Shown: positions 16,391 through 25,777, numbered from the stretch's first letter. The stretch is 64,000 nucleotides of DNA from Microvirga lupini (GCF_014191055.1 NZ_JACHWB010000009.1:44948-108947); one strand, 5' to 3'. Translations and numbers: made by a program. The notes: a model not told the origin generated them from the sequence alone.

Positions 16391-16660
16391 ATGGAACCAG
16401 CTGTACGATCTGTCCTCATGTCAACGACGTCATCCACGTACCGCCTTAGGGAGTTTGCCGCCGTGACCACCAGCAAGCCCAAGGCCGTGACAGTTCCTTC
16501 CAGCGTCACGATCTCTAAGGGAACGGTGTTGCCTGAGACGGTTGAAATCACGCCCTTCCTGTCTGATGTCGGTGTGACCGAGTACCGGTACGCTGTTGTG
16601 GGGAACCAGACTGTGCTGGTTGAGCCCAGCAGCCGCAGTATCATTGAGAGGATCGACTAA
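16391..16660 (+). CDS. DUF1236-like protein
   Basis: 89 residues. The last 50 (VLPETVEITPFLSDVGVTEY, then RYAVVGNQTVLVEPSSRSIIERI) match the DUF1236 repeat found in alphaproteobacterial envelope-associated proteins, with its characteristic YRY.vv...vlVdp..R.Ii. There is no obvious signal peptide, which is unusual for the family. The start could be ATG 16391 or ATG 16418. Confidence 0.65.
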   Translation: MEPAVRSVLMSTTSSTYRLREFAAVTTSKPKAVTVPSSVTISKGTVLPETVEITPFLSDVGVTEYRYAVVGNQTVLVEPSSRSIIERID

Positions 16661-16922
16661 CCGGTGCTTAAGGCAACGTGCGCAGCAATGCACCGTTGAC
16701 CTGGAACTTCATCTGACCTCTGCTTGGCCTCGGCGCGATCCGTCGGGGCCATTTTGTCAGGCTGTCCGGAGCCGGATGAGAGGGTGCTTGATCGCGGAGC
16801 GCAGATCATCCGATACTGCTGGGCATGGGATTGTGTTGAGCTTGCGAGAGCTTCTCATCGGACCCGGAGGATGGAAGTGGACGCCAACCTCGGCACCAAT
16901 CGCGATCTTCAACTCAGCCGCC

Positions 16923-17687
16923 TCAGGCACTCATAGGTGCTCGACCGTGCTGCGGCAGGCGCTGAGAGGCCCACATGGCTGCTTGGGTGCGATTGGATGC
17001 GCCGATCTTGCGCAGGATGGCTTTGACGTGGACCTTGATGGTCGCCTCAGTGATGTCGAGCCTGCGAGCGATGACCTTGTTGGGCTCTCCCTTCGTCAAG
17101 CAGCCCAGGATTTCCGCCTCACGCATCGAGAGCTTGCAGTCTTTCAGATCAGAAAGCTTCGGCTCTGTCGTGCTGTCCTGAAGTGGCTGGCTGTGCTTCC
17201 GGGGTGCCGCATCGATCAGTGAGCGCAGAACCTCGAAGGGCAGAACACTCTCGCCCAGCATGACCAGTTCCAGGGACTTGATTAGAACCTCAGGGCCACC
17301 GGCGGTGAGACAGAAACCGCTCACGCCAGCCTCATGGGCCGTCCGCACAAAGCTGAGGTCGAACTGATCCGCCAGAGCCACGATCCGGGTCTCGGGCGAC
17401 CGCTCCCTCACCTGCCTGACCACCTCCAGCACCCGACGGGTGTTCTGGCTGGCCTCGATGATCACCAGGGCCGTGTTGACGGCACAATACTGGAGCCGCT
17501 TTGGACCCGTGACGGACGCTGCCTCAGCAATCGCAAACGGCGTGTCGCGCAGGCTGTGCTGAAGTGCGGAGCGGAAAAGGGCGCTGTCGCAGATCAGAGC
17601 GGTTGAAATCGTTGGAATGGAACTGCCGGACAGAAGGTCAGGGTCCGATGAGCAATCATGTACAAGCGTGAGCGTTTGCGTAGTCAT
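16923..17687 (-). CDS. NarL/FixJ-like LuxR-family regulator with atypical receiver
   Basis: 254 residues from ATG 17687, preceded by AAGGGG. The N-terminal part is a receiver-like domain (TALICDSALFRSAL, TRIVALADQFDLSFV, GVSGFCLTAGGPEVLIKSL). The C-terminal LuxR HTH is complete (KLSMREAEILGCLTKGEPNK, ITEATIKVHVKAILRKIGASNRTQAAMWA). The strand that normally ends in the phosphoacceptor Asp reads LVIIEASQ, with Glu there, so it may be phosphorylation-independent. A frame extension to 17780 is unconserved. Confidence 0.85.
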   Translation of the reverse strand: MTTQTLTLVHDCSSDPDLLSGSSIPTISTALICDSALFRSALQHSLRDTPFAIAEAASVTGPKRLQYCAVNTALVIIEASQNTRRVLEVVRQVRERSPETRIVALADQFDLSFVRTAHEAGVSGFCLTAGGPEVLIKSLELVMLGESVLPFEVLRSLIDAAPRKHSQPLQDSTTEPKLSDLKDCKLSMREAEILGCLTKGEPNKVIARRLDITEATIKVHVKAILRKIGASNRTQAAMWASQRLPQHGRAPMSA

Positions 17688-17923
17688 CTGTGCCCCTTGT
17701 CCAGGAATTCCCGTTAAGAAAAAGTAAACAGCTGGTAGGATGTTTGTCTGTCGTAAATCCGACAAAGCAAGGTTAGACAAACGTCCTAAGCCTCACCTTT
17801 GATCACGATGGTATGGTCAAGCTTACCTGTAAGTCATATCGATGGCTAAGCTTGGTTAACACCACTGGAACACGGTGATCAGAGTGTTCCTCCGGTTCTA
17901 AAAAGCCGCCGAGATGGCGCCGA

Positions 17924-18289
17924 CTACAGGTCGGTTCTCCGCGCCCGGAGGATCTCGGCCATGAGCCGACCCGTGAGAACCGGTTTCCGAAGCGCCACGA
18001 GCTCGGGATGTCGCGCCCTGACCTTCTCCGGCAGCTCGTCACCGCTGTAAACGATGGTGGGGGCCCGGCCGGCGTGGAGCGCTTCCAGGATCGGCGTGAC
18101 GTCGCCGCCAGGCAGATGAAGATCCAGCACCGCGGCGTCGAAGGTGAGCCGCCTGATCAGCTCGCGGGCCTCGCTCACGCTGCGGGCCACGCCCACAACC
18201 TCACCCCCGGCATTCTCCATCACGTCGGACAAACTCGCGGCCACCAAGGCCTCGTCCTCGACGATCAGGACCTGGATGCCGCTGAGCAT
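17924..18289 (-). CDS. Single-domain response regulator (CheY-like)
   Basis: 121 residues from ATG 18289, with AGAGG upstream. A receiver domain with E11-D12 (LIVEDEAL), phosphoacceptor D56 (AAVLDLHLPGGD), the switch VYSGDEL and conserved Lys in LRKPVLTG. No output domain. Similar stand-alone receivers in rhizobia and Methylobacteria work with HWE-type kinases. It diverges from the Crp-like gene. Confidence 0.9.
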   Translation of the reverse strand: MLSGIQVLIVEDEALVAASLSDVMENAGGEVVGVARSVSEARELIRRLTFDAAVLDLHLPGGDVTPILEALHAGRAPTIVYSGDELPEKVRARHPELVALRKPVLTGRLMAEILRARRTDL

Positions 18290-18465
18290 GATGAGGCCTC
18301 TTGCGATGTCGCACTGGTCAACAACGGCTGCGCCTGGTTGCACGCCTGAGAGCCAAGGGAACCCTTTCTCAGGTGGGCGCGTCAGATAGCATGGTAAGCG
18401 GTAACGGCAAGGCCGACCTGCGACGGGTATTCAGGCCGCTTGAACAGGAGGTGCCCTGCAAGGTC

Positions 18466-19350
18466 ATGATCATGCCTTCAGAAGAAGGACGCACGCTCTC
18501 CGGAGCCTCCGGCCCCCGGCCAGATCACCGGGCCAACCGGTTCCTCGCCGCGCTGGAGGCCGAGGACTTCGCTCGGCTTGAACCGCACCTCGAGGCCGTG
18601 ATCCTGCCACGCAGCACTGTGCTGTACGAGGTGGGCGATCCGATCTGCTACACCTACTTCCCGCATGACGCCATCGTGTCCCTCGTCGATGTGATGGCGG
18701 ACGGCCGTCTGGCCGAAGTGGCGATGTTCGGGCGCGAGGGCTTGTTCGGCCTGCTCAGCGCCTTTGTCAGCCGCGAGGCCTTCGGGTGCTATGTGGTGCA
18801 GATCCCCGGCAGCGCCTCCCGGGTTCAGCTGGACCACATGCATGCGGCCATCCAGGCCCGCCCGGCGCTGCAACGGCAGGTGCTGGCGTACAACGAGGCC
18901 CTGCTCGCCCAAGCGTATCACACCGTGGCCTGCAATGCGGTGCATCCGGTCGAGGCTCGGTGCTGCCGCTGGCTTCTGAGCACCCATGACCGCCTGGATC
19001 AGGACGCCCTGCCGCTGACCCATGAGTTCCTGGCCGAGATGCTCGGCGTGCAGCGCTCCACCGTCAGCACCGTCCTGCGCGGCCTGCAAACATCAGGCCT
19101 GATCGAGCAGCGCCGCGGCGGCATCGCGGTGATCGACCGCGCCGCGTGTGAGTGCTACCGCAAGATCCACTTCCGCTTCGACAAGCTGCTGCCGGCCACC
19201 TTTGCCGATGCTGCTCGCCCCGGCGAGACACAACCGGCCCAGCGCTCCCGCCGGCCACCTCCCCGCTCAAGCTGCGCCGCTGACTTTGTTGAGTTTGCCT
19301 GGAGGCTGGGTGCCAATGTGGTCCTGCTGATCTATCTGCCTGCTCGATAG
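18466..19350 (+). CDS. Crp/Fnr-family transcriptional regulator
   Basis: 294 residues. A cyclic-nucleotide-binding-like domain (EDFARLEPHLEAVILPRSTV, FPHDAIVSLVDVMADGR, VAMFGREGLFGL) is followed by a winged HTH (LTHEFLAEMLGVQRSTVSTV, LQTSGLIEQRRGGIAVID). The cAMP-binding Arg/Glu pattern is not conserved, as usual for this alphaproteobacterial subgroup. The C-terminus has an unusual Pro/Arg-rich extension of about 60 residues. ATG 18466 is chosen with GGAGG 14 bases upstream; ATG 18472 is equally possible. A close paralogue follows. Confidence 0.87.
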   Translation: MIMPSEEGRTLSGASGPRPDHRANRFLAALEAEDFARLEPHLEAVILPRSTVLYEVGDPICYTYFPHDAIVSLVDVMADGRLAEVAMFGREGLFGLLSAFVSREAFGCYVVQIPGSASRVQLDHMHAAIQARPALQRQVLAYNEALLAQAYHTVACNAVHPVEARCCRWLLSTHDRLDQDALPLTHEFLAEMLGVQRSTVSTVLRGLQTSGLIEQRRGGIAVIDRAACECYRKIHFRFDKLLPATFADAARPGETQPAQRSRRPPPRSSCAADFVEFAWRLGANVVLLIYLPAR

Positions 19351-19382
19351 ATCGCTTCCGTCGGAAGCGAGTGGCCCGGATC

Positions 19383-20111
19383 ATGGCAAAGCCTGCGAGC
19401 CGATTAGATCATCGTGCCAACCAGCTTCTGGCGGCGCTGGCGCCTGAAGACTTCGCCGCCCTTGGGCCACATCTCGAGACGGTCAGGCTGTTGAAGGGGA
19501 TGATCGTCTACGAGACCGGCGACCAGATGCCCCATGTCTACTTCCCCCAGGATGCGGTGGTCTCGCTCCTCACCATTCTGGCCGATGGCAAAACCGTCTA
19601 GATGACGGTGTTTGGACACGTGGCCCTGTTCGGCCTCGCCAGTGCGCTGGCGACCCGTCGCTCGCTCGGGCGCTATGTGGTCCAGGTCAGCGGCACCGCC
19701 TCGCGCCTCGACACGGAGGTCCTGCGTCAGGTGTTCGAGGCCCGGCCGGCGGTGCGGGGGCTCTGCCTGCAGTTCATCGAGGCAATGCTGGCACAGGCCC
19801 TGCAGGCGATGGCGTGCAACACCGTGCACAGCGTCGAGGCGCGCTGCTGCCGTTGGTTGCTTACCCTGCACGACCGGATCGGCCAGGATGCCCTGCCGCT
19901 CACCCATGATCACCTGTCCCAGATGCTGGGCGTGCAGCGTTCCACCGTCAGCTTGGTCACTGGCGCATTGCAGACCTCCGGGCTGATCGAGCAGGGGCGC
20001 GGCGTCATCACGATCACGGATCGGCCGGGCCTCGAGCAGGCGGTCTGCGGCTGCTATGGCATCATGCGCCAGCGAACCGAGCAGATCCTGCGGTCCCCTC
20101 AGCCCCCGTGA
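19383..20111 (+). pseudogene. Crp/Fnr-family regulator interrupted by an amber codon
   Basis: A paralogue of the preceding gene in one uninterrupted frame except for TAG at 19599-19601. The intact neighbour has Glu at the matching point (LAEVAMFGREG versus KTV-stop-MTVFGHVA), so GAG to TAG is the likely change. The stop is directly followed by ATG 19602, so the HTH half (LTHDHLSQMLGVQRSTVSLV) could be made by reinitiation. The cNMP half has LLKGMIVYETGDQ and FPQDAVVSLLT. Either a pseudogene or a split gene. Confidence 0.75.
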
Positions 20112-20198
20112 TCGGCAACTGGGCCTGCCGCCCGCGAGACGCGTGTCAAGCGAACCGAAGAATTGACCTCTTGGGCGAATTGAGGATTTGACCCCCTC

Positions 20199-20625
20199 TC
20201 ATTGCTTTGCATTTACCTCAGCTTCGAGTGCCGATCCGGCCTTCTGCAGCAGGCCGGATCGGCGCTTTTCGCGCAGCCGATAGCTGTCGCCGCGGATGGT
20301 GATCACCGTCGAATGATGAAGCAGGCGATCCAAAATCGCCGTCGCCACCATGGCGTCCCCAAAAACCGATCCCCATTCGCCCACGGAGCGATTGGAGGTA
20401 ATCAGGATTGAGCCGCGCTCGTAGCGACGGGACACCAGCTGGAAGAACAGGTCGCGCTCGCCGACGATTAGCCGGTAGGCGTCGTTGACCAGGGCATAGA
20501 CGTGGTCCGGCCCGCGTAGCACCGCCATGTGGCCGGGCGCCTGCTGGAACAGGGCGCGCAGGGCGGTCAGCTCAGCTTGGAGAGCATAACGGGAGCTCCT
20601 GTTCTGTTGGGCAAAGAAGGACTAG
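20199..20625 (-). pseudogene. Chimeric remnant: PAS-domain kinase fragment fused to IS21 IstB C-terminus
   Basis: On the minus strand the frame opens after a stop and reads LQAELTALRALFQQAPGHMA, then VLRGPDHVYALVNDAYRLIVG, the start of a PAS domain as in hybrid histidine kinases. It then switches to LFFQLVSRRYERGSILITSN, SVGEWGSVFGDAMVATAILD and HHSTVITIRGDSYRLREKRR, the C-terminal third of IS21-family IstB (helper ATPase). The junction is at about 20440. The Walker motifs of IstB and the rest of the kinase are absent. It marks an IS21 insertion followed by deletion. Confidence 0.7.
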
Positions 20626-21738
20626 GGAGCCGCAGATAATCGTGCTGTCGACCTATGTCAGCGCAGCGAGTCGGCACATGCTGGTGCCTTCATGAACATG
20701 CAGCCGTCCTTGGCCAGTCTTAGGTCTAGGACGGTCCTTTCCGTTGTACGGCTGACGTCTTGTTGTGACCTGTGCGAACTCTCTCTCCCGGTGCTCGCCT
20801 GTTTTGTCGAACAGATTCTGAACCGGAGCCATACCTATCGGCTTGAAGGATCGCTGAGTTAGCCGTGAGTGCTCTGGCACAGACCCAGGATCGGAGCGCT
20901 GTCCATCTTCGCGACAATAGTCTGGTATGGTCAAACCCTGCCGTACAGCATGGCTGTTTAATGGTCGGCTTTGCGGCCGAATGCGGACGTGCGGCTCACT
21001 TCTGCTTCTCGTGTGTTTGCAGGCATTAGGGCTAAGCCGGCAACTTTGACGATCAGCGGCGATGATGTGCGAGAGCGCAGCAGGCAGGAAGCCCAGGATC
21101 CGACATGACCTGCAGCTGCTTCGCGTTTGTGCAGCGAGCCCCAGCTGGTAGTCCTCCCTACCGGCGTTCAGGTCGGGCATCTCGATTCCAGAATGCGATG
21201 CTGGAGAACATCGCATGCACCCTAGTGGAAGGCTTGGTGCTCAACCTCCTACCAGAGAGCTTCTCGGTCCAACGTTGACAATCAATGGGATGATCTACCC
21301 AGTCCTTGTCCAAAGGCGAGGTGATGGGGTCCTTGGGCTGGCAGCTGAAAGCAGTGATTAACCCTGTCGAACGAGCCCAGACAGACGGTTTGTGGATAAG
21401 GGCGGGGAAAAGCGAACGCATCCCTTTGAGGTAAGCAAAATCGTCAAAAGTTCCGGGCTTGGGAGTCCAATTTTTCGTTGCATCAGAAAGGTTTGATTCA
21501 GGATCTAGGGCTCAAAACCCGCGCCTGTTTTTGCGTACCCAGGTGCTTTCGTGCCCCCATCGAAGCTTCATATTCTCTTCACGATCATCGCCTTGATCAC
21601 ACTCGGGAAGGCTCCCGTCGTTGCCCCTGTCAGAAACCCTGATACTCAAATGGCCATAAGGATGTCCGTTACGCGTGACCCGGATGCCTAAGGCTTCTGA
21701 CCACCGTGCTCTCGTCCTTTGAGGCATCCAGGGAAAAA
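20626..21738. other. Long gene-poor stretch
   Basis: About 1.1 kb with no supported gene. Open frames at 20653-21216 and 21158-21421 (minus) give products rich in Arg, Ser, Cys and His, without recognisable motifs. The composition suggests decayed mobile DNA. The candidate leader RNA (copy B) follows. Confidence 0.45.
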
Positions 21739-21983
21739 GCCACGGTTGAACGGCCAAGGTTGCTAGTGCGGTGATGCCCCACAATCGCTGACGCCCTGGC
21801 TGAAGGTTCAAGAGCGGATGGCTGCGCTTGGCGCATGCCAGCTCAGCCTTCGGCCAGGTAACACACGCCCGTTCGGCGCACCATCTCAAGTGAGACGCGA
21901 TCATTCCTCCCGTTCGCGTCGTTCCCTCTGGAAGGACGTATGTCCCACCTTCGGGCCGCTGATCCATCGGCGGCCTTTTTTCT
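21739..21983 (+). promoter_or_regulatory. Candidate structured leader RNA (copy B) upstream of the LprI-like gene
   Basis: The 25-nt box at 21739-21763 is identical to that at 4287. It is followed by GTGCGGT and a possible hairpin (GGTGAT/ATCGCT with wobble pairs), then CCTGGCTGAAGG (21795-21806), which pairs with CCTTCGGCCAGG (21847-21858), 11 of 12 plus a wobble. Enclosed is a further hairpin TGGCTGCGC/GCGCATGCCA. In copy A the equivalent arms are CTGGCTGAGG and CCTCAGCCGG, different but still complementary. The element ends at a T-tailed hairpin (21954-21983), 137 bases before the next ATG. Confidence 0.45.
21954..21983 (+). terminator. Rho-independent terminator without an upstream plus-strand gene
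   Basis: GGCCGC (21954-21959) and GCGGCC (21970-21975) form a 6-bp stem with a 10-base loop, followed by TTTTTTC. No plus-strand gene precedes it for more than 1.5 kb, so it implies a short non-coding transcript, consistent with the leader element that starts at 21739. Confidence 0.7.
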
Positions 21984-22119
21984 TCGTCCGGCGCGACATC
22001 GGTAGCCAGCCTATCCGCTTTACCCCTTCTTAACCCTGCTTCAAACCGGATCCCGCTGACGCGGAGCTTCTAGCCGCTGGAGCGGTTTTCCTATCGTCAG
22101 GCTCCACGAGGATGATTAA

Positions 22120-22467
22120 ATGATCGGGAAAGCTCTCTGCCTTACCGTCCTGCTGCTACCACTCGCACGGCAGCCCTCTGAAGCCGCCAGCTTCGACTGC
22201 TCAAAGGCTGTAGCGGCGGACGAGAAAGCCATCTGTTCTGATCACCAGCTGAACGATGCGGACGTCGAGATGGCGGTCCTCTATACCCAGTTAAAACCAT
22301 TGCTTGGGATGGGCGCCCACGGTGACATGGAGGATGAGCAGGCCGTCTGGCTCAAGCGACGCGCCGGCTGCGGCACGGATAACGACTGCCTCATGAAGGC
22401 CTATGAAGAGCGTGTCCAGCAGCTCCGACGCGGCTTTGAGGCGCTCGCCAAGCGGGGGCCCTCCTAG
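22120..22467 (+). CDS. LprI-like (DUF1311) periplasmic protein
   Basis: 115 residues with a signal peptide (MIGKALCLTVLLLPLA, cleavage near SEA-AS). The mature part has the LprI/DUF1311 pattern with four cysteines: FDCSKAVAADEKAICSD, LNDADVEMAVLYTQL, QAVWLKRRAGCGTDNDCLMKAYEERV, quoted here in parts. LprI of mycobacteria inhibits lysozyme; most proteobacterial members are uncharacterised. It is exported and probably held by two disulfides. The candidate leader RNA and terminator lie upstream. Confidence 0.82.
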   Translation: MIGKALCLTVLLLPLARQPSEAASFDCSKAVAADEKAICSDHQLNDADVEMAVLYTQLKPLLGMGAHGDMEDEQAVWLKRRAGCGTDNDCLMKAYEERVQQLRRGFEALAKRGPS

Positions 22468-22547
22468 CCTCTCCGCTGTACGGCCCATCACCGTCTCGTC
22501 ACAATAGATCGGCAGGATACTCTCCGCTCATGCTGGGGAGATGATCA

Positions 22548-22772
22548 ATGGCCACACGACGGTTTACTGAGGAGGAGATCACAGCCCGAGCACGTCAGCT
22601 CGCTAATAATCAAGGACCAGGTTGGGACGCTATCACGGCTGAGGAGCAAGTCGGAAAGGACACGGCCGAACTGAGGTACTGGAGAGATCGCGCTCTGAAG
22701 GAACTTGAGGCTGAGCAGCCGACGGTTTTGGAGGTTGAAGCCAGCACACCTAAGACGGTGGGATTGGATTAG
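22548..22772 (+). CDS. Hypothetical protein, 74 residues
   Basis: Begins MATRRFTEEEITARARQLAN with GGGGAG upstream of ATG 22548. Mostly charged helix (EEQVGKDTAELRYWRDRALK), no signal or membrane segment. No family recognised. It sits 80 bases after the LprI-like gene on the same strand. Confidence 0.55.
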   Translation: MATRRFTEEEITARARQLANNQGPGWDAITAEEQVGKDTAELRYWRDRALKELEAEQPTVLEVEASTPKTVGLD

Positions 22773-23288
22773 GCTAGCTTTGACCAAGTGGTCTGAGCAT
22801 CCCGACAATGTGAAGCTTGCTGAGACGGACGCGATACTTGCATCCGAGACGCCAGTGATTGCGCTTCCCTGTCACGTGTCGAACCCGCCAGCTGCCTCTC
22901 TTGGAGCGGGGATGCAGTTGATGCGGATGAAGATGAGGGAGATACAGCCGCTTATCGTGACTTGAGGTTTGTGTCCAGAAATGGCGACTTCTGGATTGGG
23001 AGCGGAAGTACGGCTTTCGTCTGCCTCGTGCCATAAGCTGACCAATCGCCGTGCTTAGCCTCGCACCAAGTAGATGCTACGCGCCCCTCACGATGTTAGC
23101 GCCGTAGATACCTTGAATGCTAGCGGTATTCTGCACGAAACATAAATCTATAGTCCTGTCGCCGATCGGGATCTGCCACTGACCCTTCGAAGCGGCCGAC
23201 GTTGCGCGGCTATGAAGTGCAAGTACTTCGAAGGACCCTGCCATTCTCCGGGGCTTGATGAGCTGCTGGGACTAAGCCACACGATTAT
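22773..23288. other. Intergenic region at the edge of the catabolic island
   Basis: About 515 bases without a convincing gene. It separates the accessory region on the left from the converging minus-strand tetronate genes. No terminator or repeat was recognised in it. Confidence 0.4.
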
Positions 23289-24179
23289 CTAGACTTCGAC
23301 GGCATTTCGGCGTTCGAGCTCAATAAGGAGGCCGCTGTGATCGAGATCGCCCGCATTCTCGATGAGGCCCCGGAAGAGGTCCGCCGTCAACGCGGTGTAA
23401 GGCAGAGCGTCAAGCTCGATCCGCGCCGCAGCATCCAAAGCATTGTCGAGATCTTTGAGATGCGTGACCGAGCGGCCTTTGGTGACAAAATCGCGCTCGA
23501 CCATGCGCTGACCGTGAAGTTCGAGAATGCGGCTTTCGGCAAATCCCCCACGAAGAGCCTCACGCACCTTGGCCGGATCGGCGCCGCCCCGCTGGGCCAG
23601 CAGAAGTGCCTCGGCAACGGCTCCGATGGTCACGCCGACGATGATCTGGTTAGCCAGTTTCGCGAGCTGCCCTGCTCCGTGCGGTCCCACATGAACAGGC
23701 CTGCCCATGACCTTCAGGATCGGCTCGACACGGCCGAAGACCTCGGCCTCGCCGCCAGCCATGATGGCCAATGTCCCCTGCTCCGCTCCAAGTGTGCCAC
23801 CGGAGACAGGCGCATCGATGTGATGGACGCCCCGCTCCTTGAGATGCTTCGCATGTTCCTGTGCCTCAGCAGGCCTGATGGAGCTCATGTCGACCAGGAT
23901 AGCACCCGGCCGCAGGGCCTCCGCCACGCCTTGCGAGAAGAGCACGTCCGTGACGATCTTGCCATTCTCCAGCATTAGGATCACAACGTCAGCGTTACTC
24001 ACGGCCTCGGGCGCGGTATCCACCACACGAGCGTCAGGAGCCGCAAGAGCCTCGGCTTTCTCGCGTGACCGGTTCCAGAGCGTTAACGGATAGCCGGCAT
24101 CCAGCAATCGTTTCGCCTGGCGCGAGCCCATGAGGCCAATGCCAAGGAACGCCACGTTGACCGACATTGATGGCGACAT
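23289..24179 (-). CDS. 3-hydroxyisobutyrate-dehydrogenase-family oxidoreductase (likely L-threonate/tartronate-semialdehyde type)
   Basis: 296 residues from ATG 24179, with AAGGAG seven bases upstream. N-terminal Rossmann motif FLGIGLMGSRQAKRL, the substrate loop DAPVSGGTLGAEQGTLAIMAGG-type sequence (quoted in part: DAPVSGGTLGAEQGTL), the catalytic Lys region GAGQLAKLANQII, and KDLDNALDAA near the end. The family includes GarR, and LtnD, which oxidises L-threonate at C2. It is the last gene after TctABC, in a cluster with class II aldolase, isomerase and DUF1537 kinase, which favours LtnD-like function. The start codon at 24224 is less likely. Confidence 0.85.
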   Translation of the reverse strand: MSPSMSVNVAFLGIGLMGSRQAKRLLDAGYPLTLWNRSREKAEALAAPDARVVDTAPEAVSNADVVILMLENGKIVTDVLFSQGVAEALRPGAILVDMSSIRPAEAQEHAKHLKERGVHHIDAPVSGGTLGAEQGTLAIMAGGEAEVFGRVEPILKVMGRPVHVGPHGAGQLAKLANQIIVGVTIGAVAEALLLAQRGGADPAKVREALRGGFAESRILELHGQRMVERDFVTKGRSVTHLKDLDNALDAAARIELDALPYTALTADLFRGLIENAGDLDHSGLLIELERRNAVEV

Positions 24180-24237
24180 CGAAAACTCCTTCAAGGTGGC
24201 CCACACGGATACAGAGCGGACCATCTGAATATCGGAT

Positions 24238-25752
24238 TCAGGCGACCGCGGACGAGGTCTTCGGCTTCAGCAGGCGGCCGAGCGTGCTGCTCAGCAGCGG
24301 TCCGAAGGCAAGAGCCAATCCGATCAGCATCAGCGTCGCGACGAGACCGTTGGACCAAAAGATCGAGAGCGATCCTCGGGACATGATCATGGATTGGCGG
24401 AAAGCATCCTCTGCCTTGTCGCCGAGTACCATCGCTAGAACAAGCGGCGCAATCGGATAATCCAGTTTCTTGAACAGATACCCCACACCACCGAAGGCCA
24501 AGGCCAGCCAAAGATCGAACGGACGGCCAGCGACCGTGTAGGCGCCGATGAAGCATACGACCACGATCACGGGTCCGATGATGGCGAAAGGAATACGCAG
24601 GATCGAGGCGAAGAGCGGAATGGTGGCGAGCACCATAAGCACGGCCACGATATTGCCGAGATACATGCTGGCGATCAGGCCCCAGACGAAGTCTGGCCGT
24701 TCGACGAACAGCATCGGTCCCGGATTAAGCCCCCAGATCATCAGGCCGCCCATCATCACGGCAGCAGTTGCAGATCCGGGAACACCGAGGGCGAGCATGG
24801 GCAAGATAGCGCTGCTTCCGGCGGCGTGATCTGCCGTCTCCGGAGCAACGACCCCTTCGGGCTCGCCTCGTCCAAAACCTTCCTTGCGACGGGAGAGGCG
24901 TTTGGCGAGACCATAGCTCATGAAGGAGGCTGCGGTGGGACCACCTGGGGTGATGCCCATCCAGCACCCCACGGCACTGCTTCGCAGGAGCGTCACCCAG
25001 TAGCGCGGCAGGGTCGCGACGGTCTTGAAGACGTCACGGATCTTGACCCGAGCGCGGATGCCGTCGAAGCGCAGCCCTTCCTCCATGGTGAGCATGAGCT
25101 CGCCTATGCCGAACAGGCCGATCACCGCGATGAGGAAGCTGATGCCGGATAATAGCTCATTGAACCCGTAGGTCAGTCGCAGGCCGCCCGAGACCGTATC
25201 CATGCCGACCGCCGCGAAAGCAAATCCGAGGCCCATCGAGACGATGGTCTTGAATGGCGATGCGGCGCCAAGTCCGATGAAGCTGGCGAAGGCCAGGAAA
25301 TAGACGGCGAAATATTCCGGCGAACTGAACCGGAGGGCGAACTTCGCCACCCAAGTCGACAGCACCGTGATCAGGATCACGCCGACCAAAGCGCCAAAAC
25401 CGGCCGACAGGAATGCGAGGGTCAGCGCCTGTGTCGCCTGTCCCTGCCGGGCCATGGGGTATCCGTCGAACGTTGTCGCAACGGATGATGGCTCGCCTGG
25501 AATGTTGAAGAGGATCGAGGTTGTCGATCCGCCAAAGAGCGCTCCCCAATACATGCTGGTGAGAAGGATGATCGCAGCGACCGGATCCATCGTAAAGGTC
25601 AGCGGCAGCAGCAGCGAAACGCCATTGGGAGCCCCGAGGCCCGGCAGAACGCCGACGAGAATGCCCAGAAGCACGCCGATCATCATCAGCATGACGTGGT
25701 AGGTTGTCAGCGCGACGCCAAAACCGTGAAGGAGTGATGCGAAATTTTCCAC
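24238..25752 (-). CDS. tctA: Tripartite tricarboxylate transporter large permease (TctA)
   Basis: 504 residues, about 11-12 transmembrane segments. It carries the family motifs VGVLPGLGAPNGVSLLLPLT and TSMYWGALFGGSTTSILFNI, and in the second half GITPGGPTAASFMSYGLAKR and PMLALGVPGSATAAVMMGGL. It forms the inner-membrane channel with TctB for an organic acid delivered by the periplasmic TctC. It lies between tctB and the dehydrogenase gene, which suggests uptake of a four-carbon sugar acid rather than citrate. Confidence 0.93.
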   Translation of the reverse strand: MENFASLLHGFGVALTTYHVMLMMIGVLLGILVGVLPGLGAPNGVSLLLPLTFTMDPVAAIILLTSMYWGALFGGSTTSILFNIPGEPSSVATTFDGYPMARQGQATQALTLAFLSAGFGALVGVILITVLSTWVAKFALRFSSPEYFAVYFLAFASFIGLGAASPFKTIVSMGLGFAFAAVGMDTVSGGLRLTYGFNELLSGISFLIAVIGLFGIGELMLTMEEGLRFDGIRARVKIRDVFKTVATLPRYWVTLLRSSAVGCWMGITPGGPTAASFMSYGLAKRLSRRKEGFGRGEPEGVVAPETADHAAGSSAILPMLALGVPGSATAAVMMGGLMIWGLNPGPMLFVERPDFVWGLIASMYLGNIVAVLMVLATIPLFASILRIPFAIIGPVIVVVCFIGAYTVAGRPFDLWLALAFGGVGYLFKKLDYPIAPLVLAMVLGDKAEDAFRQSMIMSRGSLSIFWSNGLVATLMLIGLALAFGPLLSSTLGRLLKPKTSSAVA

Positions 25753-25777
25753 GACCTGTCTCCGTCGGGATTGCCGG

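Noticed and set aside
20653..21216. Minus-strand frame of 187 codons
   Set aside because: Composition is not protein-like and no family is recognised. I considered a group II intron relic but saw no domain V-like sequence or reverse transcriptase motif.
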